In this document: positions 1 to 11,065 of the stretch, piece by piece
Layout of the letters: every line of letters starts with the position of its first letter
Numbering within the stretch: the first letter of the stretch is position 1
DNA from: Dendrolimus kikuchii
Lineage: Eukaryota; Arthropoda; Insecta; Lepidoptera; Lasiocampidae
Length of the DNA: 64,000 nucleotides
Reading direction: 5' to 3'
NCBI GenBank assembly: GCA_019925095.2
Contig: CM034412.1
Span: forward strand, 8,181,501-8,245,500
Notes under the pieces: generated by a model
Told to the model about the DNA's origin: nothing
What the model saw: the letters and a program-made list of their open reading frames with translations, nothing else
Database searches by the model: none
Translations under genes and position numbers: made by a program

Positions 1-184
1 CCACTTTAGAGTAAGTGCGTGGAAAACGGTTGATTATAAAAAACCGTTTACACAAAAGTGCTCAACTTTTGTAATAACATTAGCGATGCGTCTAAAGTGT
101 TTGAAAATTATTAAGTTTTTGAACTGGAATGAATAAGAAATTGAGAGAGAATTTTAAGCAGACTTTAACATTTTATTGGATGTT

Positions 185-315
185 ATTTTTACCTCGGTAT
201 AGGGCAAGTATTGGTAGCTTGACGTGAGTTCAAATCCTGGCCAGGAAGCCTATATATAACAGTAAATAAACATCCCACTGCTGGGCTGTGGCCTTCCCAT
301 TTTTAGGGGGAAGTG
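185..315. repeat. tRNA-SINE-like remnant
   Basis: A tRNA box-B-like motif (GTTCAAATCCTGG, 228-240) is followed at 270-300 by a stretch resembling the 3' part of the tRNA-derived SINEs at 18.6 and 23.6 kb (CCCACTGCTGGGCTGTGG). The two parts have opposite orientations relative to those SINEs, so this is a rearranged remnant or a different SINE family. No tRNA cloverleaf can be drawn. Confidence 0.35.
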
Positions 316-437
316 CTACTTAGAAAAAATCTAGCCTAATATTGTTATAACTAACATGTGTTGAAACTTAAACATAGATAAAAAGTATATAATTTTTATA
401 GTGTACCTATATTGGAGCTTCAACACATTACTCACAG

Positions 438-699
438 CGCGTTCCTTTAGTAGCTCACAATGCCCAAAATGCTGCGTCTGCCATTCCACAAGGCGACCGC
501 GGTCTTTATGGTCGTGGCGAAAACGTCACTAATGACGTTATAATTTTCGATCACACAGCGCTCACAATGACCCATGTCAAGAGGTGGGTCGAATAACCGT
601 TCCACTTGAGTTTACAATTGTGACACCCACTACCAAGTGGAACGGGGAAAAAAGCGCAGTCGTGAAAGTGATCATTGTGAGCTACTAATGGAACCCGCT
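438..699. mobile_element. MITE-like element, copy 1
   Basis: The ends are inverted: GTTCCTTTAGTAGCTCACAA at 441-460 matches, with few changes, the reverse complement of 671-694. The interior shares GTCGTGG-rich and GATCACACAGCGC blocks with 42713-43085, so the two are copies of one family. It has no coding capacity. No clear target-site duplication was found, so the superfamily is unassigned. Confidence 0.5.
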
Positions 700-1490
700 G
701 ACTGATATCAGTCTATTAATTAATGTCTCACTGGCGTTCAATTCTAAGCAAACGAATGATATATAACAACTAGTGGATAATAAGACGTATTAACCAGTTT
801 CACAGATCAGTTCATTCACTCTATTTTCCATAACCGCTGCTATATATTTTATGTATCGTTGAAACATGAGTTTTCTTTGTCGGAATTCGAATCCATATCG
901 TCGGAGGCACGGGTCCACTCAGTGGAATATCCACTAAGTCACCATGTTTTTCTCTAAAAATCTTTTTGTTAATTAAAATATAAACTTAATTAAAAGATTA
1001 ATATTTCATTTTCTATAAGCAACAAAAGAAAGTAAAATTCCTGAGCAAGTAAGATGACCTTTCTCAAAGTGGATTAAGTGAAATCAATCATCATAATACT
1101 GAATACCTTCCAATCATGAAACGAATGAAAATAAATTTATTTCATGAAGGGATTTCGTCCGCTGATGAATTTTCTAAGTCCCCACTAAAGTATTTGTCCC
1201 AGGTAAACGATGCAAACAGTTTGCTATATGATGCGATTGTGCACATTGTTTTTGTATTTTTTAAATATAGTTTTGTACGGTTTATAGTTCGAGTCAGTAT
1301 CAAATAATTAAGAAAATTAAGATTTTAGTATAATCGTTAAGCAAAAACCGAAATCTCATGCCAAAAGCACCAACCCAATTGCAGGATTATTGACACCAAA
1401 CGAGAATTTTGTATGTCGCAGACTGAAAAGGCACGTTTCGCTAAACAGTTGAGATTTTTAACACAAATAAAAAATGTAGTTTAAAGTTAA
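700..1490. other. no recognised gene; weak tRNA-like segment at 885-945
   Basis: AT-rich sequence. On the minus strand 885-945 has weak resemblance to tRNA box A (TGACTTAGTGG) and box B (GGATTCGAATTCC), which may be an old SINE head. A 63-residue plus-strand frame at 1116-1307 is not recognised and is AT-driven. Confidence 0.3.
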
Positions 1491-1493
1491 TAT

Positions 1494-1790
1494 TCAACAA
1501 TAATTGAAGACATGAGTAGATGAAGGAGTTTTGTGACATTAAAAAAATATGTTAAAGGAAAATGTAATGTGTAAAATATGTAATGTATACAATATGTAAT
1601 GTAAACAGGCAAGGAAATCATATTAGAACTTCAAACAACGCTTTTTGAATTTGATTTCGAAAATAGTAAGTAATGAAGGAGTTATATGTGTAGCAAAGTG
1701 ATAGTAAAAGAGCTTTCTAGGCCAATTTATCAATATTTACCTATTGTAACATATCCCTTTCATTCACTCATGTCTTCAATTATTGAAGCG
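1494..1790. mobile_element. fold-back (inverted-repeat) element, about 300 bp
   Basis: The stretch AATTGAAGACATGAGT at about 1502-1517 recurs inverted at about 1767-1782. The arms are about 29 bp with few mismatches, separated by about 240 bp. No coding sequence lies between them. This is the shape of a small non-autonomous DNA transposon. The outer ends and target duplication are not certain. Confidence 0.4.
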
Positions 1791-1837
1791 TAGAAAGTCT
1801 TCAATGAAGCACCTTTTGCTCTAATAATGCGTGTATT

Positions 1838-2047
1838 TCAATTTTTAACTATTTTACAATAATTTTTAGTTACACCTACAAAATAGTTGGATCCGTCGTG
1901 AATTTCGAAAGTTGATGGTTGGCCATAGGCAAATGAGCGATTGTCATAGCCAATATTTGATAAAGCGTGTACAAATCGGCACGAGCGTACAGATTTCATG
2001 CCCGGCTTGACTGGTGTATAATCCTTTGGTAAATCGTGCGGCGACAA
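1838..2047 (-). other. unrecognised 69-codon open frame
   Basis: The frame has a mixed, protein-like composition with a C-terminal half rich in F, Y, G and polar residues, and has fewer K/N/I runs than the AT-driven frames nearby. There is no splice or promoter context that I can support. I do not recognise the family. It could be a fragment of a transposon protein, since it abuts the fold-back element at 1494-1790, or chance. Confidence 0.22.
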
Positions 2048-2049
2048 TT

Positions 2050-2640
2050 ATTCATTTTTACCTAACATTGTATACTCGTCGAAAATAATACGGCGTAGCA
2101 CATATTACCCTCAGGAAAAACATTCACCTACCCCCAAAAACTTAAAATAGTGAATGCAATATAATTTTATAACATAGGCTTAAATCTAATGCCTATTAAT
2201 TTAAAGAGTAATCAAAAACTTGCTTATTCAAATTGAAGTCGAATTCAAAAAATTAAGACGTATATAGCTCAGCATCGTATTGGAGTTATATTTTTACTCG
2301 CCTGGGGGACTTAAGAAAAAAGCGACAGTAAAGTTTTGATGGTTATTATCTCACTGACAGATGGTGTTTGCGAGATGTACCTTCCTAACGTTAATCTTGC
2401 TAATTTCACTGCAACTGAATTCAAATGATGTATCAGTTGAAGAAAAAACAATAAATAACTGATGAGTTGCCTTTGGGTCACATGGTTTGAAAGAAGCTCT
2501 TTTCGCTATACTTATATAAATATAGTATCATCATAATCATTAAGGTGAACAAGTACAGCATGTTTTACCCCACCGGGGTGTAAAAATGTTTAGGTTGAGG
2601 CAAAAGTAAAAACTCTTCCCTTCGTAGTTATATAATAATC
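2050..2640. other. no recognised feature
   Basis: AT-rich unique-looking sequence. A short imperfect inverted repeat (TTTTACCCC...GGGGTGTAAAA, about 2563-2585) is the only structure seen. Confidence 0.4.
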
Positions 2641-3112
2641 GAAAATTATATTATAAATTGTAAAATGTCAATCCAAAAGAAAAATCGTTCACGCTTGGCT
2701 TAACATTCCCGCGGGATTCCCGGACGCAAAGTACCGCAGTATTTAAAAAACTGTGTCGGAATAAGTTAATTTTTATGTGACCGAACAACTAAAAATCGCT
2801 TCCAGGAAAATTTCCGGGATAACAAATTCGCCCATTTTATTACATAAAATTTGCTATGGATCTCTGAAAAAATCATATTATATTTCGATTTTTTTTAATC
2901 CGGCCATATTAAATTATTCCCAGAACAATTCCCACCGGATTCCGGTAGTGCAGATTTAAAGTACAAAATTTGCTGTTGATCAGTGGAAACCGCATCGTAA
3001 TCGGCCCAGCAGTTTTTACGTGAATCTTGAACAAGCAGGTAAACCGACAAACAGACAAGAAATTAAAAAAAATTACACCGGGTTCTCCATCGTGTATTTC
3101 AGTTCCAGCGTC
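2640..3112 (-). repeat. interspersed repeat of the CCCGCGGGA family, copy 1
   Basis: Read on the minus strand it starts with a T-rich GTCTGTTTGTCGGTTTACC stretch, continues with ATTCACGTAAAAACTGCTGG and passes through repeated near-palindromes of TTCCCGCGGGAA type. The same order of blocks occurs on the plus strand at 15655-16290 and, truncated, at 35310-35562. It has no coding capacity. It is probably the 3' untranslated part of a non-LTR element or a non-autonomous relative; the exact family is not named. Confidence 0.55.
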
Positions 3113-3114
3113 CA

Positions 3115-4370
3115 TAGTCTATTCTAGTTTAAATATTCAAATGTAGCACAAAATGTACATATGTTATTAGGGATATGAGCAAACAAATTGTATCAAAATA
3201 TAGTAAATATTGTAAAACCTCGACATTCAAATTGCGCCATCTGTAAAAGTTGCCCGAACTAATGTATGATAATTAGTATACAACCAACATTAAAGTACAG
3301 TGGTTTCATAAAGAATTCACAAATGGCATAAAGAGGGACTCACTATACAGCGGTCAGTATTTTTCATTACGGCTTCACTATTATCCGACTAGCTATCCGT
3401 CGTGCGTCTGAGTAACATGCGATAAGAAACTTCGCTCTAGTAAAATTCTTGCTTCCAATTTAATCTAAATAATAAGAACTCAACAAAGTTTCAACTGGGT
3501 TCGTATCAAGTATCAAAACAACACTTCCTGAGTTTATTAGTTCGTAGCATATGTTGACGATGTGCTACGCTAACTTCTACATGTCTACGTCGACGTAGTG
3601 CCGTAGCAAACTACAAAGTAAGTAGTAGACTTGGAAACAACATTTCTGCACCAGTCGACTAACTTTGTTAGCACATTAATAGTATTAATAAAGGCGAGTT
3701 CAGTCTCCTTAAACGCACATACTGCAGTTTACACATCAAAGGCCTACGTTATTGATGTCACTTTTCTAAATAACTGAACAAGTATAGCGAACACGGTTTT
3801 TATAAGTCGGACTCGTTTCTAATTGACCTATTGTTTATAGATATAAGTGACGTATGTAGGTATACAGGTTTGAATGACGTATACTATAGCCACTTAAAAG
3901 GAACTACAGAATTCGAAGTGGCTCACTTTTTTAATAGTACTGCATAGTTAAACTAAATATGTGTAATTAATAAATAAATTGTCTTCAAAAGTATTTTTCA
4001 AATATTTTAAGAAAATACCATTATTTCAAAAGTTAAGACTTTGGAAGCTGGAATACCTCTACTACACCCCCCCATCACTTAAATAAAAGTCATTAATACA
4101 TTGTAGTATTTTAAAGATTTGTCTAATGACATTCCATACGACTATCTATGTATGTATAATAAATTTAAAAATATCAACGTTCAGTTACTTGAATTGCGGT
4201 TATATTAATTTTTAATTCTTTCGCAGTGGTACCACATCAGTATGTAGGTCCATATAATTTACATATTGTTGTTAAATTTTAATTTCATTAATAGAAGCCC
4301 AATAATTCACGAGAAAAAGGACTGTCATATAAATGTCGAAAACTATTTTATATATTTCTCTTTTGTCTAT

Positions 4371-4376
<6 letters not shown>
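3115..4376. other. no gene; 14-bp perfect palindrome at 3585-3598
   Basis: AT-rich. The block 3543-3615 repeats GTAGC/GCTAC words around the perfect palindrome CTACGTCGACGTAG, suggesting a small decayed fold-back repeat. Otherwise nothing is recognised. Confidence 0.35.

Positions 4377-4420
<44 letters not shown>
4377..4420. repeat. (TA)n microsatellite
   Basis: About 21 uninterrupted TA dinucleotides. The isoleucine/tyrosine run in the overlapping frame is a translation artefact of this repeat. Confidence 0.9.
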
Positions 4421-4421
<1 letters not shown>

Positions 4422-4744
4422 CTATATAAACTACTCAGTTCTACTTTTGTCTTTTTCTATTTAATTTTACATATTTATACCATTTTCTATTAGGTGTGTA
4501 ATTGGGTTACATTTATTTATTATCTATTCTATTTAACGCTAATTACACATATACCTTACTATATGTCTAAAGCGTTCATAAAAGTATTTAGCACATGAAT
4601 ATATGTATCTTACACCTCATGAATGTAGATACTTACTACTGCTATTTATGAGTGAAATTACAAAAACAGGTTAACTTTTGACCCTATTTTGTTACTAGTA
4701 CTTATCTTACTACTTAATAAATATAATTATCGAAACTATTGTAC

Positions 4745-5150
4745 TATACACTAGTATTTGCCCTGCGGCTACGCCGCGTTTCAAACCCTAGGCAGTAGCT
4801 TTATTTTACTTAAACAAGTTTTATTCGATTTTTTACATACAACTAGCTGTCTCGGTAGACGCTGTCCAGCCTTGAAAATATAAAATCTGGAACCCGATTG
4901 CAGCGCCACCTACCGGGTCCAACCGCAGTTTTAAGCCATTGAGGGACCCACTAAAATAAACACAAAAAATGTCGTCAAAATCTTGGAACCCGATTACAAC
5001 GTCACTTCTCCTGGGCCTAATTGTCAATCTATACTATTCTGGAATCCACCAGAACAGACAAAAAATTTCATCAAAATAGGTCCAGCGGTTTAGGGGGAGT
5101 TCAGTCACACACACACGCACAGAAGAATTATATAACTATATATGAAGATA
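4745..5150 (+). repeat. old non-LTR/SINE 3' remnants
   Basis: 4843 onward begins TAGCTGTCTCGGTAGACG, followed by AACCCGATTGCAGCGCCACC and, near the end, GGTCCAGCGGTTTAGG and an ACACAC run. A related copy lies at 47634-47836. This block order is typical of lepidopteran LINE 3' untranslated ends and derived SINEs. A further scrap (GATTGCAGCGCCATCTATTA) lies at 5294-5313. Non-coding. Confidence 0.5.
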
Positions 5151-5339
5151 ATAAGAAAGAAACTAAGTCCACATAGTTTGGACAACAGCCTAGCAAAACA
5201 GAGATGAGTCGAAGCCAATCTGATTTGTAGAAATATAACGAATGACATGTTGTTTATGACAACGTAGGTATTTGTCAGTGAATTGAAAAACGCGATTGCA
5301 GCGCCATCTATTATGCTAATCATTCTATTCTAAGGAAAC

Positions 5340-5830
5340 CATTTTTTTATTGGGATAAAATGTATTCTAAGTGTTAACTCGGGTTGTAAGTTACCACTAT
5401 GTCGAGTATCATTTATAATATATACATAATACGTTCAGTAGTTTCCAAAAAAGATGTGATCTGTTTTTTTTCACATTTTAAACGCATTGTACAAACTCGA
5501 ACCATTTACAGATTTATTATACTAGAGATGGTTATGTTTGTACCAGCCCAATAAAAGTGCTATTATCTAAGCTCACGAATGAAACGGTCCTCTAAGCCCC
5601 TGTCAAATGGAATTGTACTTGGGTCCCGTCCACCATTATCTACATCTGTTCGAAATAGATAGGCCGTTAGTTTATGGCCTGCCAGTTATTAATTTCACAG
5701 CAGATGTAGTCTGGAAAGTTGAGGTACTGAGTAAATCTCACCGACTTTATGTACTGCTTATGAAATCTGTCTTATGAAACAGATGTTCCAAATTAAAGCA
5801 GAAATATATATTACATATAATTAAAACTAA
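5340..5830. other. no recognised feature
   Basis: AT-rich sequence without a convincing frame or repeat. Confidence 0.35.
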
Positions 5831-5831
5831 C

Positions 5832-6005
5832 TGTTAACAACATTTCTTCTAAGTAGTGCCACCTATTATTATAATATTTGCGGGTAGTTCTGTTTACTAA
5901 TCTGATATAAAAGCGATCGGGTGTAGTGACGATAGAACCGATAGATCATTCTCACATCAACTTCGGTTGGTTCGCACATGTCATAGTTGCTTTGGGGTGG
6001 CTAAT
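5832..6005 (+). repeat. LTR-like repeat, copy A, left part
   Basis: Starts TGTTAAC and carries a TATAAAAG box near 5907. It aligns with 42316-42490 through GTAGTGCCACCTATTA and CTAATCTGATATAAA. The copy is cut at GGTGGCTAAT (ending 6005) by a 3.4 kb insertion and resumes at 9415. TGTTA at the start, a TATA box and a downstream AATAAA fit a solo LTR of about 290 bp. No internal retroelement region is present. Confidence 0.5.
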
Positions 6006-9000
6006 GGGGATTGTTCACTTTTTTTCAATTTAGCTTTTTGAAAAACCATTTCGAGGAATAGTGTTCCTAATCATTTCTGTCTAGTTAAAATTCCAAAAAA
6101 CGTACAATCCCCTTGTATTTTGAAAGAAATGCGTTTGACCTTTATTTGACCTTACTAAATCCTATGACGTCATTTACGTCTGGTGAAATGCATATGAATA
6201 CCGTAGCCATTCAGTTTCAAAATACAAAAGGACCGACATTTTCCTTTTTATGTCATTGTTATGTCATACAACATCAACATAAACAAACATTTTATTCGAC
6301 GTACTCCAGAATAAAATTATGTATATATTAGCTCTTCAGACTAATATTCCTTAAATATCTGTAAAGACAATACTCACATATGATCTCTAACTAAAAGTCA
6401 AAGGAAAGTGCATTATATAAACGAGCGTCTTCGTAAATGGCGATTGGAACGATGTCGAAACCTTTTCAAGAGATACGATCCGAAAAATAACCTGTTTACT
6501 GATGAGAAGATCATCACGGTGGAAGAAAATTTAACCGGCAAAACAATACACCTTGCGCCAGAAGTTAGAAGGACGTCCAAAATCACATATTGGAAACAAT
6601 AATTTAAGCATTAAGTGATACTTTATTCGCTGGATAGCAGTGGATTTTCCAACAGGGCCCTGTACCCTCCCATGAAGCTAATTCAATCCAACATTGGTTG
6701 CAAGCCAATTTGTCAGACTTTGTTCAGAGCATAGGTTGGCCTTCGTCGAGTTCTGACTTGAATTCTTTGGAGTATTCTTTATGAACTGCATTGGAGCTAA
6801 TGGCATACAAAAAGTTCACCAGAACCTGAATTATCTCAAGCGAGCCCAAATCAATAAATGGAAACTGATTGAAAAGATTAGTACCACCATAGAAGAATGG
6901 CCTATATCTTTAAAGCTTAATTAATTGAAAACAAGGATGGCTATTTTAAATAACTTATTTTTATATATACATAAATCTAGATGTTATTAGTTATAATTCA
7001 TGTAAACAATATATGAATATTTAACATTCCTCCAAAAATATTTTAGCTTTACTTTGACTGATGTCTTAAGAGTTCACATTACGAGTTATAAGAATAACAT
7101 GGTTTCTATACTGAAAGCAAACTATTGTGAGTTATAAATTTGTATGTGCCATATATTTATATGAATTGATTAATAAAATATATCTTTTGACTTATTATTT
7201 TGCAAGATGAAATAATAAATAACTTTTAGCAGTTAAACTTGTTTATTTACTTAAACACTTATTAATAATAATTTAGGACATATTATATAATCTTTTCAGA
7301 AATGTTCAGTTCAGTTTTCAGTTTTATCTTTTTCTTTTTTCTGCAGGCTAGCATTTGGTTTTTTCTATACATAAAGTTGTCATGTAAACTGCAGTGGATA
7401 AGTCATAAAATTCTATGATCAAGCATAACCCTTGCTTATGCAGAAAAGTTGTTGCTAATTTTTTCTGAACCTGAAAAAAAAAAGATATAAAGTGTCTATT
7501 TAATTACTCGCATAGTCCTTATTTAACTCATAATTTTTCATATTAGTAACTATGTTACACATCAAAATCATATTATTAAGAGATTTACAATCATTAAGGT
7601 ATTTGTCACAAATCTTCATATTCCATGAAATCCTTCAACCCATAGATGTGCTTAATTAATCACTTTTAAGCCGGCAAGTGAATATATTTAAAACTACTGG
7701 AGAGTTTCATATTTTCCGGTAATTTGTTGTGTAAGATCAGATCCATAACATACATTAGCAATCAAACACACTATCTAACCGCCAGGGCAGTGGTGCAATG
7801 TCTGTTACTTTATTTGTATGTATTTATATGAGATACTTTACTTGTATTATAGATTATTAAGAAAGTAATATAGGTTGCTGATTTATTGATTGTACCAAAT
7901 TATCAAATAAGTAATTAATATTATTTTAATCAGTTTCTAATGAATGAGTGAGACATGTAGCTATTTTTCTATAAATAGGTGCACATTTTAGATGAATTTT
8001 GACTTCAACACAAAGTATACTTACATCAATCATATATTAACTAATAATTAACATTACTGATTTCTTATATGGATGAAATTTACAGACAGGAATAGTAATA
8101 TACTACACAGGTTATAAAAGGAAAGAAGGAAGGAAGATCTATGGGCGAACATGTTGAATTTAGAAACCTTCACAAAACTACTTACATCAGGATTTTAGCT
8201 CCTCTTATTTCTCCAATATGTACTACGAGTATAGCTATGTACTCTAATAACATTACATGTTAGGTAGGTTTAGCGTATCAGCCTTTACAAATTTAACACT
8301 CCTATTTGAAGATCCGGCCATGTTTAGAAAGAGAAGATATTTAATACATTTTCATTAATAAAATAGTTCACTTTTTTGTCGGATGACTTTAGAAGATTTT
8401 TCTAAGGACGAAATTAATTGTAATGAATAATATTAGAATTTAGAAATGCTGCATTAACCGCCGATCTAAAGCCTAAATACCCAATGTTGCCACGTTGCTA
8501 ATAGTGAAATTACTAAAATTTGTAATTCTTGTAGGTACACATGTGTGTGTAGGAAAGTAACTCCCAACATATTGACTTAAAAAAGACCTTATAGAACATC
8601 GCCATGATTTTTAAATTGAAAACTTCACTGAATTCGCACGACTGTCACGCTCAGATACCAAGTTTTTATCTCTGAAGTGCAGTCCTAACGACTGATATTT
8701 TTTTTAAAGGTCTGACTAATAATACTCCCCCTCCCCCCCCTCAATTGAAACTGACAATACAACCTTTTTATTTTAACTGGATTGACAACATCATTGGATA
8801 ATGAGACTATGTCTAGGTATCAGACATTAAAAATGATAACCCAAATGTGATACCAAATCAAAGTATTTTAGTGGTCGAATGAGCTTTATCTGTTGTAATC
8901 GCCGAAAGAATACTTTATTACAAATTAAGAAAAGTAATGACATCGCAATGGTGTCTAATAGGTAATTTATGCCTGATTATCAATTAATGGTATTCAGTCT

Positions 9001-9414
9001 AACTGTACATTATTCAGTTTAAGTTATATTATATTGATTTTTCACTAAAGGTCACTTTAAATAACTTAACAGTAACTTTAGAAAATAATAAATGTTGAAC
9101 ACCAAAATATATAAAATAAATCTACCGATAAAATTGCTAAGCTGGCCACACTAAAATGATCACGATGTGTCATAATGAATAATGACAGTAACATTTAAAT
9201 AGTAGCACAGATTAATATGATTATTTTCTTTTTATAGGCAAAGGAATTAATGTAAAGTTGTCCCCAATGACGTCATCGGATAATTTGTTTAAAAATTGAA
9301 TTAAAAAAAAACTAACTCTTAAAACACAAAAATATTCAAATTAGTATCTTAAAATAGCCTATTTTACATAATAAAAATATAAAATCAGAGGGTAATTTTT
9401 TTTGAACAATCCCC
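6006..9414. mobile_element. 3.4 kb insertion with inverted GGGGATTGTTCA ends
   Basis: Left end GGGGATTGTTCA and right end TGAACAATCCCC are perfect inverted repeats. The block interrupts an LTR-like repeat whose uninterrupted version is at 42316-42595, where GGTGGCTAAT runs directly into TATTGTGTGAG. AT occurs on both sides. That comparison implies a 2-bp AT duplication. If AT is counted as part of the inverted repeat, the flanking dinucleotide is TA, as expected for the Tc1/mariner superfamily. A second inverted GTACAATCCCC at about 6100-6110 suggests a short internal derivative or nested end. It contains a dead transposase (6405-6925). From 6930 to 9400 it is AT-rich with no other recognisable gene. 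Confidence 0.55.
6405..6925 (+). pseudogene. Tc1/mariner-superfamily (maT-like) transposase remnant
   Basis: Three blocks of a DD(34-37)D transposase can be read. The frame 6408-6602 contains LFTDEKI, the first catalytic aspartate. At about 6640-6780 the FQQ-x-x-x-P-x-H block appears with glycine where the second aspartate is expected (FQQGPVPSH). It is followed by a W-P-x(4)-SDLN block that keeps the third aspartate, then a stop codon in EYSL*. The last block, to about 6925, encodes the C-terminal KxxIEKIS-type helix. The region normally between the first two motifs is missing apart from about 40 bases, and the whole N-terminal DNA-binding half is absent. Family knowledge supports a maT/DD37D-like or related transposase. 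The lost aspartate, stops and deletions make it non-functional. Confidence 0.7.
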
Positions 9415-9528
9415 ATTATTGCGCGAGAATCGTAACTTAACTGTACTTTAGATCGACATTCTCCGTTCGAAAGTCAAATAAAACAGTTCTCAAAGTTCTA
9501 CGTGTTTTATATAAATGCCGCATTAACT
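9415..9528 (+). repeat. LTR-like repeat, copy A, right part
   Basis: Resumes the repeat broken at 6005: ATTATTGCGCGAGAATCGTA is followed by TGTACTTTAGATCG, an AATAAAAC polyadenylation-like signal near 9478, and GCCGCATTAAC near the end. It matches 42482-42590 and 17420-17509. The end reads TAACT rather than the expected TAACA. Confidence 0.5.
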
Positions 9529-9537
9529 GTAGATATA

Positions 9538-9700
9538 CATACATACATACATACATAACTTCACGCCAGTTCCCTTGCGGGGTAGGCACGAACAACAGAG
9601 CGCCATTTAGACTTACTCTTACACACCTCACTTGCTTCTTTGACATTCATAACTCTTGTCATGCACGCTCGTCTGTTTTTAAGGCTCCTGACATAGGAGA
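9538..9700 (-). mobile_element. (TATG)-tailed LINE, 5'-truncated copy
   Basis: On the minus strand this is the last 150 bases of the LINE at 62534-63083: it encodes the C-terminal NVKEASEV...WRS...AYP-type end and finishes in GTTATG(TATG)n. It is flanked by a perfect 14-bp target duplication TAACTGTAGATATA (9524-9537 and 9701-9714). A duplication of this length, a variable 5' end and a constant tailed 3' end are the signature of target-primed reverse transcription. Confidence 0.85.
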
Positions 9701-9714
9701 TAACTGTAGATATA

Positions 9715-11060
9715 GGTATCTAATAATATAATTGAAGGTTTGGTTCAAGCGAATCCCGATAATCTACATATTAATACGTGAAGCAAAAACTTTGCACCCC
9801 TTTTTATGAAAATTGTGCGGACGGAGGAGTATGAAATTTCGCACACTTATAGTTTATATAGAGAAGAAGCGATGAATGCTAACATTTTATAAAAATTATG
9901 CATGATAAAATACATAAAAAAAATTACACGCACTACCATGTATTTGACACAAGCACGCGTATATACTATTTTGTTTATTGTTCAAGTCAAATTAACAGTG
10001 TAAAGTCTTGTCGAAATCTGTTATTATAGACGTATAGTCTTTGTATTTAAAAGAACGTTAATAATGTTCAAACTTATAATTTAAATTATTTATAGTCGAA
10101 TTACGACCACTGGGCGACCACTTGTTCTTTAAATTTGTCGTTAAGAAGCTCCCGTCTGTACATACGTAACTCGCCATCTAGGTTTAATGTTATTGCTGCA
10201 TCTTTACATAGTATAAAACGAGGTCGGTTTTCGCGTTTGTCTGTCTATCTTTATATCCCCTAGTACTCCTAACCCACGCAACGAATTTTTAAGCGATTTT
10301 CAGCATCAGTTACATAGTTTTTGAAGGAGTGTTTATATATACGTACTAGTATTTGGCCGCGTCTTCGCTCGCTATATGTAAAAACCTAATTACATATTTA
10401 TGTTAGAAAAAATAGAGTTAACAGTTTGTTAGACAGAGACAACTCTAGTATTATATAAAAAAATATATTTAAAGTATAAAGATTTTATTAATAAAATTTG
10501 ATTTCAAATATCATGATACTCAGAATAAGGCCCCTAAAGGCCAAGTTTACTTTAGTCTCTGCCTCGTGATTACTAAGTTAGCAACCGCAGAATAACTGAG
10601 CTCTATCTACATAAGTACGTATAGCAAACTGAGTGAATGAATACATTAAGGTAAACGTGGTTTGGACCGAATCCCTAATTATTCAGTGGCCTTGAATACT
10701 TAATTGACTTTACCCATTCTACCCAATTGATGACAAGTAGGAACCAGAAAATAGTCACTCATTTGCATTTTAATGAATGTGTATAATTCAAAGGAAATGT
10801 TTTAAATTGGATCAAAAGGGCCCTCGCTCCAATTATTTTCTGATTGTATTACATAGGTATTTATTGTTTTAGGTTTTTGGAATTGCTCGAAGTACTCAAA
10901 ACTATTGTAAAACCTTCTAGGTGATGTCAAGGACAGAATATTCTGTTGTATTTTATTTAAATTGATGATACATACCACAAGATGAAATTATTAAACTAAG
11001 ACATTATAAATTAATACAATAAAAGAAAACTTAACGTAGTTATATTGTATTCTACCTATA
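9715..11060. other. no gene; non-LTR 3' scraps
   Basis: About 9775-9990 (AAGCAAAAACTTTGCACCCC onward) looks like a lepidopteran interspersed repeat but has no second copy in this window. About 10205-10390 contains AAACGAGGTCGGTTTTCGCG followed by GTCTGTCTATC and a CTAGTATTTGGCCGCG scrap, resembling old LINE 3' ends. The rest is AT-rich and unrecognised. Confidence 0.35.
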
Positions 11061-11065
11061 TTTTA

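Noticed and set aside
4266..4493. 75-codon frame with an isoleucine-tyrosine run
   Set aside because: It is a translation of the (TA)n microsatellite and flanking AT-rich DNA.
9535..9560. CATA/TATG microsatellites as independent simple repeats
   Set aside because: At 9.5, 29.5, 31.2, 47.5 and 63.06 kb the run always begins right after the same LINE 3' end, so it is the element's tail.
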